A stretch of 64,000 nt of DNA, taken from positions 186,001 through 250,000 of the forward strand of contig JBGAGG010000002.1 in NCBI GenBank assembly GCA_044226845.1, in the 5' to 3' direction. The position numbers were made by a program, and so were the translations under genes. The notes under the pieces were generated by a model. That model made no database searches. It worked only from the letters and a program-made list of their open reading frames with translations, and had not been told where the DNA came from. This stretch comes from JAFDZO01 sp044226845. GTDB lineage: Bacteria; Bacteroidota; Ignavibacteria; Tepidaquicellales; Tepidaquicellaceae. This document shows positions 46,227 through 54,807 of this stretch, in pieces (positions within the stretch are counted from its first letter, which is position 1; every line of letters starts with the position of its first letter).

Positions 46227-48542
46227 ATGAGATACTTAAAGTTTCTTCTGAAGATATCGCTCTTTTTACTGTCAACTTATCTTATCTATAAGATATTTGT
46301 TCCAGATAATGAATCTCATAAACATAGATTATCAATTGCCTCTGATTCGCTTATATATTCCGATACTGAATATCTTAAGGATGTAAGAGTTTCCACTAAT
46401 GGAAGTATGGCTTTTGAAGTTTCTCTTACGGAAATTATGGGCCGCGAACAAAAATATGGGCCATTAAAATCACTAAGAATTCCAAGTCAGGAAGAAAATG
46501 AAGAAGAGCCGGATAGAGAAAATCTTCCACAGAATCCGGAGTCAAAAGAAATTTCCCAATATCCTGATAAGAATAAACATTCAAAAAATGATAATTTTTC
46601 GGATACACATTCACCGCAAACACTTGGGATTAACTTTAACGGAGTAAGCCTGACGGGAACAAATCCTTCAGGCTACTATCCGCCCGATGTTATGGGTGAA
46701 GTCGGACCTGCCCAATATATCATACATGTTAATGGAAGAATAGTATCTTTTTCCAAATCAACAGGTCTTGTTGATGGTGCAATCAATACAACTACGGATA
46801 ATTTTTTCGCAAGTATAATGACAAATTCACCGGGCACGTATACAACTGATCCTAGAATAAGATATGACAGGCTGACAAAAAAATGGTATTTAATTATGAT
46901 AGATGTGCCGGAACCCTTGGCTAACAGAGTGTTGATGGCAGTTAGCCCGGATAGCATTATTACTTCTGGTACAGTATTCAAATTTTTTTATTATCAGCAG
47001 TCAGGTACTTTTTTGGATTATCCAACACTAGGGCTTGATGCCAATGCTCTTTATATCGGCGGAAATCTTTATGATTTAGCTACTGACGAGTTTGTAAATT
47101 CTAATGCTTTGGTGATTAGGAAGTCATCTATTCAAGGAGCTGGTCCAATGATAATAACAGACCTTGGTGGATTGATAATAAATAACTCAGGACCATTTAC
47201 TCCGCAAGGAGTTGATAATCCTGACCCCGCTGCAACGGAAGGATATTTTATCGGAGTTGATTACGCAACATTAGGAAAACTGATGATAAGAAAAATTTTC
47301 AATCCCGGAGGCACGCCTTCACTTTCTCCCAATATGCCGGTCACAGTTCCTACAACTTCAAAGCCTCTTAAAGTTCCGCACTTAGGAAATACGGGTGGGG
47401 ATAACGGCAGATTAGATGCATTAGACGATAAGTTATTTATGGCTCAGATGAGGAACGGAACAATCTGGTCTGTGCATAATATTGGTGTAAACAGTTCAGG
47501 CACAACAACAAATCCAACGAGAAACGGAAGCCGATGGTATGAAATTGGAAATATTAATACAACACCGACTTTAACTCAATCCGGAACAGTATTTGATAAT
47601 TCAGCGAATGCAGATAATTATTGGTTACCGACTATAGCTACTTCAGGTCAGGGGCATTCCGCAATAGTTTATTGTATAGCCGGCACCAACACAAGAATAA
47701 ATATGGGAAGCGTTGGAAGATTATCTTCTGATGTTTTAGGCTTAATGCAGTCACCATTAACAATAACAAATAATACAAGCTTTTCATATAATCCTCCGAG
47801 TGATCCGGGTGTTGCAGGCAGCAGAAGATGGGGGGATTATTCGTGTATAAGAGTTGACCCGGACGACGATATGACTTTCTGGGGAGTTCATCAATGGTGC
47901 AATGGCGAGAATAATTACGGAGTGTACGTGGCACAGCTAAAAGCTCCTCCTCCTGCAACTCCTGTATCAATAAATCCACCTAGTGTTCCGATTGGTTCCA
48001 ATGTTTCAGTTACACTTACAGGCGCATCTGAAAATGGTTCGGGATTTTTTGACCCGGGTTCGGGATTTGTAAGTCGTTTAAATATTAATATCGATGGAGG
48101 AGTTGTAGTAAACTCTGTTACGTATGTTAACCCGACGACAATAAATCTGAATGTAAATACAACAGGTGCAACACAAAATTCTACAAGACTTATAACAGTT
48201 ACAAACCCGGACGGACAAACTTCATCAGCCTCCATTTTTGCAATATCGCAGGCAAGAATTCCTGAAAAATTTGTGTTAGCGCAGAATTATCCTAATCCTT
48301 TTAATCCATCAACAAAAATAGATTTTGAATTGCCCGAATATGCTAATATCACTCTTAAAGTATTTGATATAGCAGGGAAGGAAGTTGCTGTTATATTGAA
48401 TGAACATAAAGCAGCAGGATATTATTCAAACACCTTTAACTCCAATGGATTATCAAGCGGAATTTATTTTTATTCAATAAATGTTATAACCGGTAACGGT
48501 AATGAATATTCGGAAGTAAAGAAAATGATGCTGGTAAAGTAA
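46227..48542 (+). CDS. Large T9SS-secreted protein, tandem paralog 2 (FN3-like domain missing)
   Basis: A 771-residue paralog of the previous gene, with the same N-terminal segment, the same core (PPDVMGEVGP, DPRIRYDR, RRWGDYSCIRVDP) and the same IPT/TIG-like domain. After TSSASIFA it goes straight to the T9SS domain (NYPNPFNPSTK), so the FN3-like domain of about 95 residues in paralog 1 is absent. Upstream sequence is also shared: CAATCATCGTT occurs before both starts. It arose by tandem duplication including the 5' region, or one copy has gained or lost a domain. Confidence 0.83.
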   Translation: MRYLKFLLKISLFLLSTYLIYKIFVPDNESHKHRLSIASDSLIYSDTEYLKDVRVSTNGSMAFEVSLTEIMGREQKYGPLKSLRIPSQEENEEEPDRENLPQNPESKEISQYPDKNKHSKNDNFSDTHSPQTLGINFNGVSLTGTNPSGYYPPDVMGEVGPAQYIIHVNGRIVSFSKSTGLVDGAINTTTDNFFASIMTNSPGTYTTDPRIRYDRLTKKWYLIMIDVPEPLANRVLMAVSPDSIITSGTVFKFFYYQQSGTFLDYPTLGLDANALYIGGNLYDLATDEFVNSNALVIRKSSIQGAGPMIITDLGGLIINNSGPFTPQGVDNPDPAATEGYFIGVDYATLGKLMIRKIFNPGGTPSLSPNMPVTVPTTSKPLKVPHLGNTGGDNGRLDALDDKLFMAQMRNGTIWSVHNIGVNSSGTTTNPTRNGSRWYEIGNINTTPTLTQSGTVFDNSANADNYWLPTIATSGQGHSAIVYCIAGTNTRINMGSVGRLSSDVLGLMQSPLTITNNTSFSYNPPSDPGVAGSRRWGDYSCIRVDPDDDMTFWGVHQWCNGENNYGVYVAQLKAPPPATPVSINPPSVPIGSNVSVTLTGASENGSGFFDPGSGFVSRLNINIDGGVVVNSVTYVNPTTINLNVNTTGATQNSTRLITVTNPDGQTSSASIFAISQARIPEKFVLAQNYPNPFNPSTKIDFELPEYANITLKVFDIAGKEVAVILNEHKAAGYYSNTFNSNGLSSGIYFYSINVITGNGNEYSEVKKMMLVK

Positions 48543-48590
48543 TATTGCCGTAATACTATTTTGTTAATTTGAATATAACTTTTTTCATTT

Positions 48591-48702
48591 CCGGACATTT
48601 ATCTGCTTTGGCAGATATGAATCTCGGAATGAGAGGAAGCTTTTGGAAAAAAGCAGCAATGCCGAAATGGCGTTTGAGCCCCGGAACGAGGCAATATTCC
48701 GG
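48591..48702. ncRNA. Possible structured RNA: four consecutive hairpins
   Basis: H1 is CCG-CAT-ATCTGC-tttg-GCAGAT-ATG-CGG with small bulges (48591-48628). H2 is GCTTTT-ggaa-AAAAGC (48639-48654). H3 is AATGCC-gaaat-GGCGTT (48658-48674). H4 is CCGGAA-n10-TTCCGG (48681-48702). They follow one another closely in a gene-free stretch. I do not recognise a known riboswitch or RNA family. It could be a 3' UTR, an RNA gene on either strand or a degraded repeat. Confidence 0.35.
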
Positions 48703-48829
48703 AAGGGAAGAAAGTTTACATTAGCTTTACAATTCCATGAATTGACAGAGTGAATTTTTCTGTGTAATTTTACCCATACCAAAAAGTTCATCAACAATAA
48801 CCAACATCAATCCCCAGATTATGTTATAG

Positions 48830-49045
48830 GAAAATCCCGGTGCAGTATTATCTGCATCTATCGCTGACATTTTATATGATGAAAAGGAAGAGCTGCTGCT
48901 CGTATCATATACAAATGGAAAAATAGAAGAGTTTTACGGAGTAATAAAAGAAATGTATGATGAATTCAGAACTTCATTCTTCCGTGAAAAATACTTTAAT
49001 GATTATATAAAGAACGTTTACGACTATTACTATGTTAGAGCGTAA
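48830..49045 (+). pseudogene. KTSC-domain-like ORF without a clear start
   Basis: A 71-residue frame that reads VLSASIADILYDEKEELLLV, then SYTNGKIEEFYGVIKEMYDE and a C-terminal YFNDYIKNVYDYYYV. This matches the KTSC fold in outline (S..I..I.YD.....L.V.Y..G..Y...V, with Y.N..I...Y at the end). The frame opens right after ATG-TTA-TAG (48821-48829), and no ATG, GTG or TTG in frame precedes the domain. It is either a relic broken by a stop at codon 3 or uses an unusual start. It ends before a gap of about 160 bp. Confidence 0.5.
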
Positions 49046-49203
49046 GAGGTATTATTCGCACTCTTTAGTGCATTTTTCCCTCCGAAAAAAATTTGTATCT
49101 TAAATTAACACATTTTAACATCATATCTTTTTTATTTATGGTTTCTAATATAGTTTTTACTGTTTAGAGATTTTGAATTTAACAGATAGTAAAAACATAC
49201 TTA

Positions 49204-49950
49204 ATGATATTTTATTTCATTCCGGAATCTTTTTGGGTTCCACTGGCATTTATACTGATAACAGGGCACTTTACCAGTATATCGTCATCACTTTATTTAC
49301 ACCGTTCTATTACACATAAGGGAGTTGTTTTTGCCGCTCCGGTAAGTTTCTTAATGAGAACCTGGCTTTGGCTTGCCACGGGCATGAGCACTAAAGAATG
49401 GGTTGCTTGCCATAGAAAACACCATGCTTTTCCTGATGAACCTGAAGATCCGCATTCACCTGTACAAAAAGGTTTTTGGTCAGTGCTTTTCGGTGGAGTA
49501 TTCCACTATAGAAAAGCTGTTGCCGATAAAGAAATGGTTGAGAAATTCGGTAAAGGATGTCCGGATGACTGGCTCGAAAACAACGTTTATATGAAATACC
49601 GCTCATGGGGAATTTACCTTTTGATGGGTATAAATATTTTATTGTTCGGCTTTATCTGGGGACCTGTAGTATGGGTCGGACAGGTATTGTGGATGATTTT
49701 CATTGGTCACGTTGTTAACGGAATGGGACATGCCATCGGATACAGAAACACCGATGTTGAAGACCACTCAACAAATATAATTCCGGTCGGGATTTTAATT
49801 GCCGGTGAAGAGCTACATAATAATCACCATGCAAATCCTGCATCACCGAAGTTTTCAAGAAAATGGTATGAATTCGATATGGGATGGGTTTATATTAAGA
49901 CTCTTTCTATGGTCGGTCTTGCAAAAGTAAGATACTCAACCACTAAATAG
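49204..49950 (+). CDS. Acyl-lipid/acyl-CoA fatty acid desaturase (delta-9 type)
   Basis: A 248-residue membrane desaturase with the three His boxes of di-iron enzymes: HRSITH (33-38), HRKHH (70-74) and HNNHH near residue 206. Hydrophobic segments lie around residues 10-30, 48-62, 132-150 and 155-175. It would put a cis double bond into fatty acyl chains and so adjust membrane fluidity. It is short compared with many delta-9 enzymes but has all boxes. It is a single gene with its own terminator. Confidence 0.9.
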   Translation: MIFYFIPESFWVPLAFILITGHFTSISSSLYLHRSITHKGVVFAAPVSFLMRTWLWLATGMSTKEWVACHRKHHAFPDEPEDPHSPVQKGFWSVLFGGVFHYRKAVADKEMVEKFGKGCPDDWLENNVYMKYRSWGIYLLMGINILLFGFIWGPVVWVGQVLWMIFIGHVVNGMGHAIGYRNTDVEDHSTNIIPVGILIAGEELHNNHHANPASPKFSRKWYEFDMGWVYIKTLSMVGLAKVRYSTTK

Positions 49951-49973
49951 ATTTTTCTGAAATTCAAATTTTA

Positions 49974-50009
49974 AAAGCCCTGAAGGTGAAAACTTTCAGG
50001 GCTTTTTTG
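49974..50009 (+). terminator. Rho-independent terminator of the desaturase gene
   Basis: Stem AAAGCCCTGAA/TTCAGGGCTTT around a ten-base loop with a T run, 24 bp after the stop codon. Confidence 0.92.
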
Positions 50010-50080
50010 TTTTATGATTGGTTTGTTATTTCAACTAATTATCATTATTGATTTTTGATTTTATAATAATTAGGTTTTCA

Positions 50081-50111
50081 TTGTCTTACTAAGTATTTAA
50101 AATTAGATTTG
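50081..50111 (+). promoter_or_regulatory. Bacteroidota-type promoter candidate (TTG-N20-TAGATTTG)
   Basis: TAGATTTG at 50104-50111 fits the TAnnTTTG -7 box of Bacteroidota, with ATTG about 20 bp upstream as a -33-like box. A matching arrangement (ATTG-N20-TAGGTTTTG) stands before the paralog at 52,127. The start codon follows 37 bp later. Confidence 0.45.
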
Positions 50112-50147
50112 CTTTCCACCATGTTTCAAAAATTAAATTTGCATACA

Positions 50148-51959
50148 ATGAAAAACCTATTATTAACGCTAACATTTTTTTTATCTCTTCTTTCAAATTT
50201 TACATTTGCGCAGGGATGGGTTACTCAATCATCGGGAGTAGGAACGGTTAGTTTAAACAGTGTAAGTTTTATAAATTCTTCTACAGGTCTTGCAGTTGGT
50301 GCCAACGGAACAATTATAAAAACAACTAACGGCGGTGCAAACTGGAATATAAAAACCAGCATGACGACAAACGAGTTAACGGATGTTCAGTTTATATCTG
50401 CAACCAATGCAATAGCCGTAGGTCAGTTTGGATTCATTCTTATGTCAACTAATATTGGAGAAACCTGGACTACACAGGCTTTCGGTCCGAATTTAGATGC
50501 AGTATCTTTTCCAAACTCAAACGTTGGCTATGCGGTTGGGGCTTCAGGAACGGTTTTGAAAACAACTAACGGCGGGACTAATTGGACAGTTCTTTCAAGC
50601 GGAGTTACTTCCAGACATTTCTCTACTTCATTTGTATCAGATAATGATGGTTACATTACACAATCAAGTAGCGAGGCAATTTTAAAAACAACAAACGGCG
50701 GTAGTAGCTGGATAACTCGCCCGACAGGACTTATACAATCATCACCGACTTTTGTGCATTTTATTTCCGTCAATACAGGCTGGGTGACCGACGCATTAGG
50801 ACAAATACGAAAAACTACAAATGGCGGAACTAACTGGATAAGTCAAAATGCAAGTAGTTCAGGAATATATTATATACAATTTAAAGATGCCAACACGGGA
50901 TGGACTGTCGGCTCATCAGGAAGAATCACTTATACAATGAACGGAGGAACTAACTGGACAACCCAGACATCCGGCACAACAAATACTCTTTACTCTGTCT
51001 CAATGGTGAATACAACAACAGGATGGATTGTAGGAAGCAATGGTACGATTTTAAAAACAACTACAGGCGGGCATACTGTTCCTGCAGCTCCTCTGTTGAC
51101 ATCACCCACAAATGGTTCTTCAAATATTTCTCTTACGCCAACATTATCCTGGGGTACAGTCACAGGAGCAACTTCATATAAAATTCAGATATCTACAGTT
51201 TCAAATTTTTCTGTCATAACTGATTCTGCTACCACAGGAGCAATTTCATATGTCGTACCCTCCGGGAAACTGCAAGCATCATCTTCATATTTTTGGAGAG
51301 TAAATGCAAATAATCCGGCCGGTACCAGTGCTTATTCATTTGTGTTTAATTTTTCAACTGTTTTAAATCCACCCGCTGCTCCTCAATTGATTTCTCCGCC
51401 TAACGGACAAGCAGGAGTTTCAGCAACACCAACATTAGTTTGGCAAGGCATTGCTGATGTCACTTCATATCATATCCAGATTTCAACGGATATAAATTTT
51501 GGTTCCATTGCAGATTCTGCAACAGTCGCAGGAAATGTGACTCAATATACCGTCCCTCAGTTAAGATTGATGCCATCTACAAATTATAACTGGAGAGTAA
51601 GAGCAAGAAATTCCAGTGTTAATGGACCCTATTCTACTTCGTGGAGTTTCTTTACAGTTCTTACGGGCGTGAATTTAATCAGTTCAGAGGTTCCCAAAGA
51701 GTTCAAGCTGTTTGCAAATTATCCTAATCCTTTTAATCCTACAACAAAAATTAAATTCAATGTTCCTAAATCTGAATTTGTTTCGTTGAAAATTTATGAT
51801 AACACAGGAAAAATGATAAATGCATTATTAAGTGCAAACCTGACTGCCGGAACATATGAAACCAACTGGGATGCAAAATCTTTTGCTAGCGGTGTGTATT
51901 TCTATAAGCTTGAAAGCGCAACATTTGTTGATACAAGAAGAATGATTTTAGTAAAATAA
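50148..51959 (+). CDS. T9SS-secreted protein: seven-bladed propeller, two FN3-like domains
   Basis: I choose the ATG at 50148 (MKNLLLTLTFF) because it starts a normal signal peptide (ending TFAQ); further upstream the frame begins only at TTG or at an ATG with a polar stretch. The 603-residue protein has seven blades (VGANGTIIKTTNGG and so on), two FN3-like domains ending in YFWRVNANNPAG and YNWRVRARNSS, and a T9SS type A domain (NYPNPFNPTTK; ends RMILVK). It is a close architectural paralog of the gene at 41,408. The fourth blade is irregular (TQSSSEAILKTTNGG). Confidence 0.87.
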   Translation: MKNLLLTLTFFLSLLSNFTFAQGWVTQSSGVGTVSLNSVSFINSSTGLAVGANGTIIKTTNGGANWNIKTSMTTNELTDVQFISATNAIAVGQFGFILMSTNIGETWTTQAFGPNLDAVSFPNSNVGYAVGASGTVLKTTNGGTNWTVLSSGVTSRHFSTSFVSDNDGYITQSSSEAILKTTNGGSSWITRPTGLIQSSPTFVHFISVNTGWVTDALGQIRKTTNGGTNWISQNASSSGIYYIQFKDANTGWTVGSSGRITYTMNGGTNWTTQTSGTTNTLYSVSMVNTTTGWIVGSNGTILKTTTGGHTVPAAPLLTSPTNGSSNISLTPTLSWGTVTGATSYKIQISTVSNFSVITDSATTGAISYVVPSGKLQASSSYFWRVNANNPAGTSAYSFVFNFSTVLNPPAAPQLISPPNGQAGVSATPTLVWQGIADVTSYHIQISTDINFGSIADSATVAGNVTQYTVPQLRLMPSTNYNWRVRARNSSVNGPYSTSWSFFTVLTGVNLISSEVPKEFKLFANYPNPFNPTTKIKFNVPKSEFVSLKIYDNTGKMINALLSANLTAGTYETNWDAKSFASGVYFYKLESATFVDTRRMILVK

Positions 51960-51982
51960 ATGAAATAGTACATGATTTTTAG

Positions 51983-52013
51983 AAAGCCTAGAAGAATTTA
52001 TTCAGGGCTTTTT
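51983..52013 (+). terminator. Weak terminator after the propeller-FN3 gene
   Basis: AAGCC...GGCTT with an imperfect inner stem (GAA/TTC) and a following T run. A degenerate copy with the shared segment GAATTTCTTCAGGGCTTTTT lies after the paralog at 52,127. Confidence 0.5.
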
Positions 52014-52040
52014 GTTTTAAGTATGAAAACTTTTAAACCT

Positions 52041-52073
52041 ATTGAATTTTAATCTTAGATTAATTAGGTTTTG
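52041..52073 (+). promoter_or_regulatory. Promoter candidate of the propeller-less paralog (ATTG-N20-TAGGTTTTG)
   Basis: ATTG at 52041-52044 and TAGGTTTTG at 52065-52073 repeat the layout seen before the gene at 50,148, including the GCT-TCC bases that follow. The extra base between TA and TTTG departs from the consensus. Confidence 0.4.
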
Positions 52074-52126
52074 CTATCCCGTTCCCGAAATTATAAACCG
52101 TAATTTTAAAAGTTAAAAACCGCTAA

Positions 52127-53068
52127 ATGAAAAAACTTTTAACTGTATTATTATTGATTTTAGGATTGTGTTCGGAAGCAGTCTTCGGGCAAATTCCCAA
52201 TGTTCCAACTTTAGCTACACCGTCCAACGGAAGTGTAAATATGGGAGTTTTCCCTGTGTTTAACTGGAATCCTTCGCCTGGCGCGACGCACAGATTTCAG
52301 ATTTCATTATCTCCTAACTTTAATACACTCCTGCTTGATTCCGGAAATCAACCGACCGGCCAATTTTATATTCCCGCCGGAATATTACAAGCAGCAAACA
52401 CATATTACTGGAGAGTAAACGCCACAAATTCATTCGGCTCAAGTGCATTTTCTGCGCCTTTTTATTTTTCAACAACAGGTGCGCTGCCAATTGCATCATC
52501 TCTATATCTTCCTGCAAACGGAGCAATAGGGCAATCTTTAACTCCGACTCTAACATGGCAATCGCAGCTAAATATCGTTAGATATCATGTTCAGATTTCA
52601 TCAGCATCGGATTTTTCAGTGATTACAGATTCAGCTTCTGTAACTACTGCTCAAAGGACTATTCCTGCAGGGCGTCTTATAATTGGCGCAACATATTATT
52701 GGAGAGTAAAAGCAACTAACTTTGTTGGGACGGGTGCATTCTCCTCTGTTTATAATTTTTCCACATCTATTACAGGAGTAAATACGCTGAACTCAGAACT
52801 GCCTAGGGAATATAAGCTGTTTGGAAATTATCCTAATCCTTTTAATCCGTCAACCCGAATAAAATTCAGTATTCCTAAATCAGAACAAGTGACGATTAAA
52901 ATTTATAACACTGCAGGAAAGTTAATGAGTGAATTATTGAACAATTATATTAATCCCGGCACTTATGAGATACATTGGAATGCAGAAAACTTTTCAAGCG
53001 GAGTATATTATTATTCGATAGAATCCGCTTCTTTTAGAGATACCAAAAAAATGATTTTAGTGAAATAA
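52127..53068 (+). CDS. T9SS-secreted protein: two FN3-like domains, no propeller
   Basis: A 313-residue protein with signal peptide (1-21, ending VFGQ), two FN3-like domains (VPTLATPSNGS to FYFST; ASSLYLPANGA to YNFST, each with YYWRVxATN) and a T9SS domain (NYPNPFNPSTR; ends KMILVK). It equals the C-terminal half of the neighbour at 50,148 with the propeller removed and its own signal peptide. The flanking promoter- and terminator-like sequences are also related, so it looks like a duplicate that lost the propeller, or the reverse. Confidence 0.83.
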   Translation: MKKLLTVLLLILGLCSEAVFGQIPNVPTLATPSNGSVNMGVFPVFNWNPSPGATHRFQISLSPNFNTLLLDSGNQPTGQFYIPAGILQAANTYYWRVNATNSFGSSAFSAPFYFSTTGALPIASSLYLPANGAIGQSLTPTLTWQSQLNIVRYHVQISSASDFSVITDSASVTTAQRTIPAGRLIIGATYYWRVKATNFVGTGAFSSVYNFSTSITGVNTLNSELPREYKLFGNYPNPFNPSTRIKFSIPKSEQVTIKIYNTAGKLMSELLNNYINPGTYEIHWNAENFSSGVYYYSIESASFRDTKKMILVK

Positions 53069-53192
53069 GGTTTCCAATTGTACGATTTAAGAGAACCTTG
53101 GAGAATTTCTTCAGGGCTTTTTGGTTTAGACTTTAATCTCAAATCTAATTTATTTTTATTAGTAAAATTCACTTCAAGTAATAAATCAACAG

Positions 53193-54728
53193 ATGGAAAT
53201 AGTTATAATAATACTGATAGCAATTGTAATAGTATTACAGATTGTAAGCATAATGAAATTTCCAAAGGGAGATTCGGGCAGCGATGCAGAAATGAAAAAC
53301 ACTCTGAGTTACATGAATGAAAATGTAAGCAGAATAGAAGGCTCTGTAAAAGAAGAAATCAGTAGGAACAGGGAAGAGTTTAATAAATCATCAAAAGAAA
53401 CACGCGACGAGCTAAACACATCTTTCAAAAATTTCTCCGATACGACTATTTCAAGTATGAGAGAAATTACTAATTCTCAGTCTAATTCGTTCGATGTATT
53501 CAGTAAAAATCTGAGAGAAAAATTTGAAGAGCTAACGTCACAGCAAAGAGCTGTAAGAGATGAGTTAAATAAATCGTTCAAGAATTTCTCCGATACGACA
53601 ATATCAAGTATGAGAGAAATTACAAATTTACAGTCAAATTCATTCGATGTATTCAGCAAAAATATAAGAGAGAAATTTGAAGAACTGACATTACAGCAAA
53701 AGCAGTTATCAGACACGACTGAAAAACGATTGGAAAAAATGCGCGAAACTGTTGAAGGAAAACTTAAATCCATACAGGAAGATAACGCATCACAGCTTGA
53801 AAGAATGAGAGTAACAGTTGATGAAAAACTTCAATCTACATTAGAGAAACGTCTGGGTGAATCATTTAAAATTGTAAGTGAAAGACTTGAGCTGGTACAT
53901 TCGGGACTTGGTGAAATGCGAAACCTCGCAACAGGAGTAGGGGATTTAAAGAAAGTACTATCCAATGTAAAAACACGCGGAGTATTTGGCGAATACCAGC
54001 TTGAGAATTTATTGGAACAGTTATTAACTCCCGACCAGTACGGAAAAAATATAAAGACAAAAATAGGAAGCAACGACAGTGTAGAGTTTGCAATTAAAAT
54101 GCCGGGCAAAGATAACAACTCGGGTGTGCTATGGCTGCCGATAGATGCAAAGTTCCCGACAGAAGTATATCAGGCTTTAAGTGCAGCTTATGATACCGGA
54201 GACTTGGTAATTATAGAAGCAGCCAAAAAAGATTTAGCAGCAAATATTAAAAAGAATGCAAAATATATAAATGATAAATATATTGACCCCCCGAATACAA
54301 CTGATTTCGGAATCATGTTCTTGCCGTTTGAAAGTCTGTATGCAGAAGTTCTAAGAATTCCCGGACTCTTCGAACAAATCCAGCGGGAATGTAAAATTAC
54401 TATTACAGGACCCACAACCATTTCTGCATTACTGAACAGTCTGCAAATGGGATTCAAGACGCTTGCAATTGGTAAACGTTCAAGTGAAGTCTGGGATTTG
54501 CTCAGCTCCGTAAAAACTGAATTCGGTACCTATGCAACATTAATTGAAAAGACAAAGAAGAAACTAACTGAAGCAACAAATGAACTGGACAGAGTCGGCA
54601 CGCGTTCGCGTTCAATCGAGAGAAAGTTAAGAGATGTGCACGAGCTTCCATCTGAAGATCCGTTAAAACTAATAAGCGGTGGAATTGACTTCGATGATGA
54701 ACCAAAAGATGACGAAGATGTTGCTTAG
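53193..54728 (+). CDS. rmuC: DNA recombination protein RmuC
   Basis: A 511-residue protein with an N-terminal membrane segment (residues 3-20), a long coiled coil to about residue 240 and the RmuC nuclease-like domain. That domain has TRGVFGEYQLENLLEQLL, WLPIDAKFPTEVYQAL and DFGIMFLPFESLYAEVL. RmuC limits inversions between short inverted repeats in E. coli. The coiled coil contains a 51-residue direct duplication (residues about 71-121 and 122-172; 53403-53555 and 53556-53708) that is almost identical between copies. Confidence 0.92.
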   Translation: MEIVIIILIAIVIVLQIVSIMKFPKGDSGSDAEMKNTLSYMNENVSRIEGSVKEEISRNREEFNKSSKETRDELNTSFKNFSDTTISSMREITNSQSNSFDVFSKNLREKFEELTSQQRAVRDELNKSFKNFSDTTISSMREITNLQSNSFDVFSKNIREKFEELTLQQKQLSDTTEKRLEKMRETVEGKLKSIQEDNASQLERMRVTVDEKLQSTLEKRLGESFKIVSERLELVHSGLGEMRNLATGVGDLKKVLSNVKTRGVFGEYQLENLLEQLLTPDQYGKNIKTKIGSNDSVEFAIKMPGKDNNSGVLWLPIDAKFPTEVYQALSAAYDTGDLVIIEAAKKDLAANIKKNAKYINDKYIDPPNTTDFGIMFLPFESLYAEVLRIPGLFEQIQRECKITITGPTTISALLNSLQMGFKTLAIGKRSSEVWDLLSSVKTEFGTYATLIEKTKKKLTEATNELDRVGTRSRSIERKLRDVHELPSEDPLKLISGGIDFDDEPKDDEDVA

Positions 54729-54807
54729 TTTTACAAAAATCTTATGAGCTAAATCATATTTCACCTGCGGTAATTTCATTATTTTTGAATATAAATAATT
54801 CGAAATA

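Noticed and set aside
48585..48797. Minus-strand open frame of 70 codons
   Set aside because: It covers the four-hairpin region, has no family resemblance and no supporting context; kept only as a possible RNA region.
53078..53320. Plus-strand open frame of 80 codons before rmuC
   Set aside because: It overlaps the rmuC start in another frame, and its low-complexity Asn/Ser content looks like a shadow.
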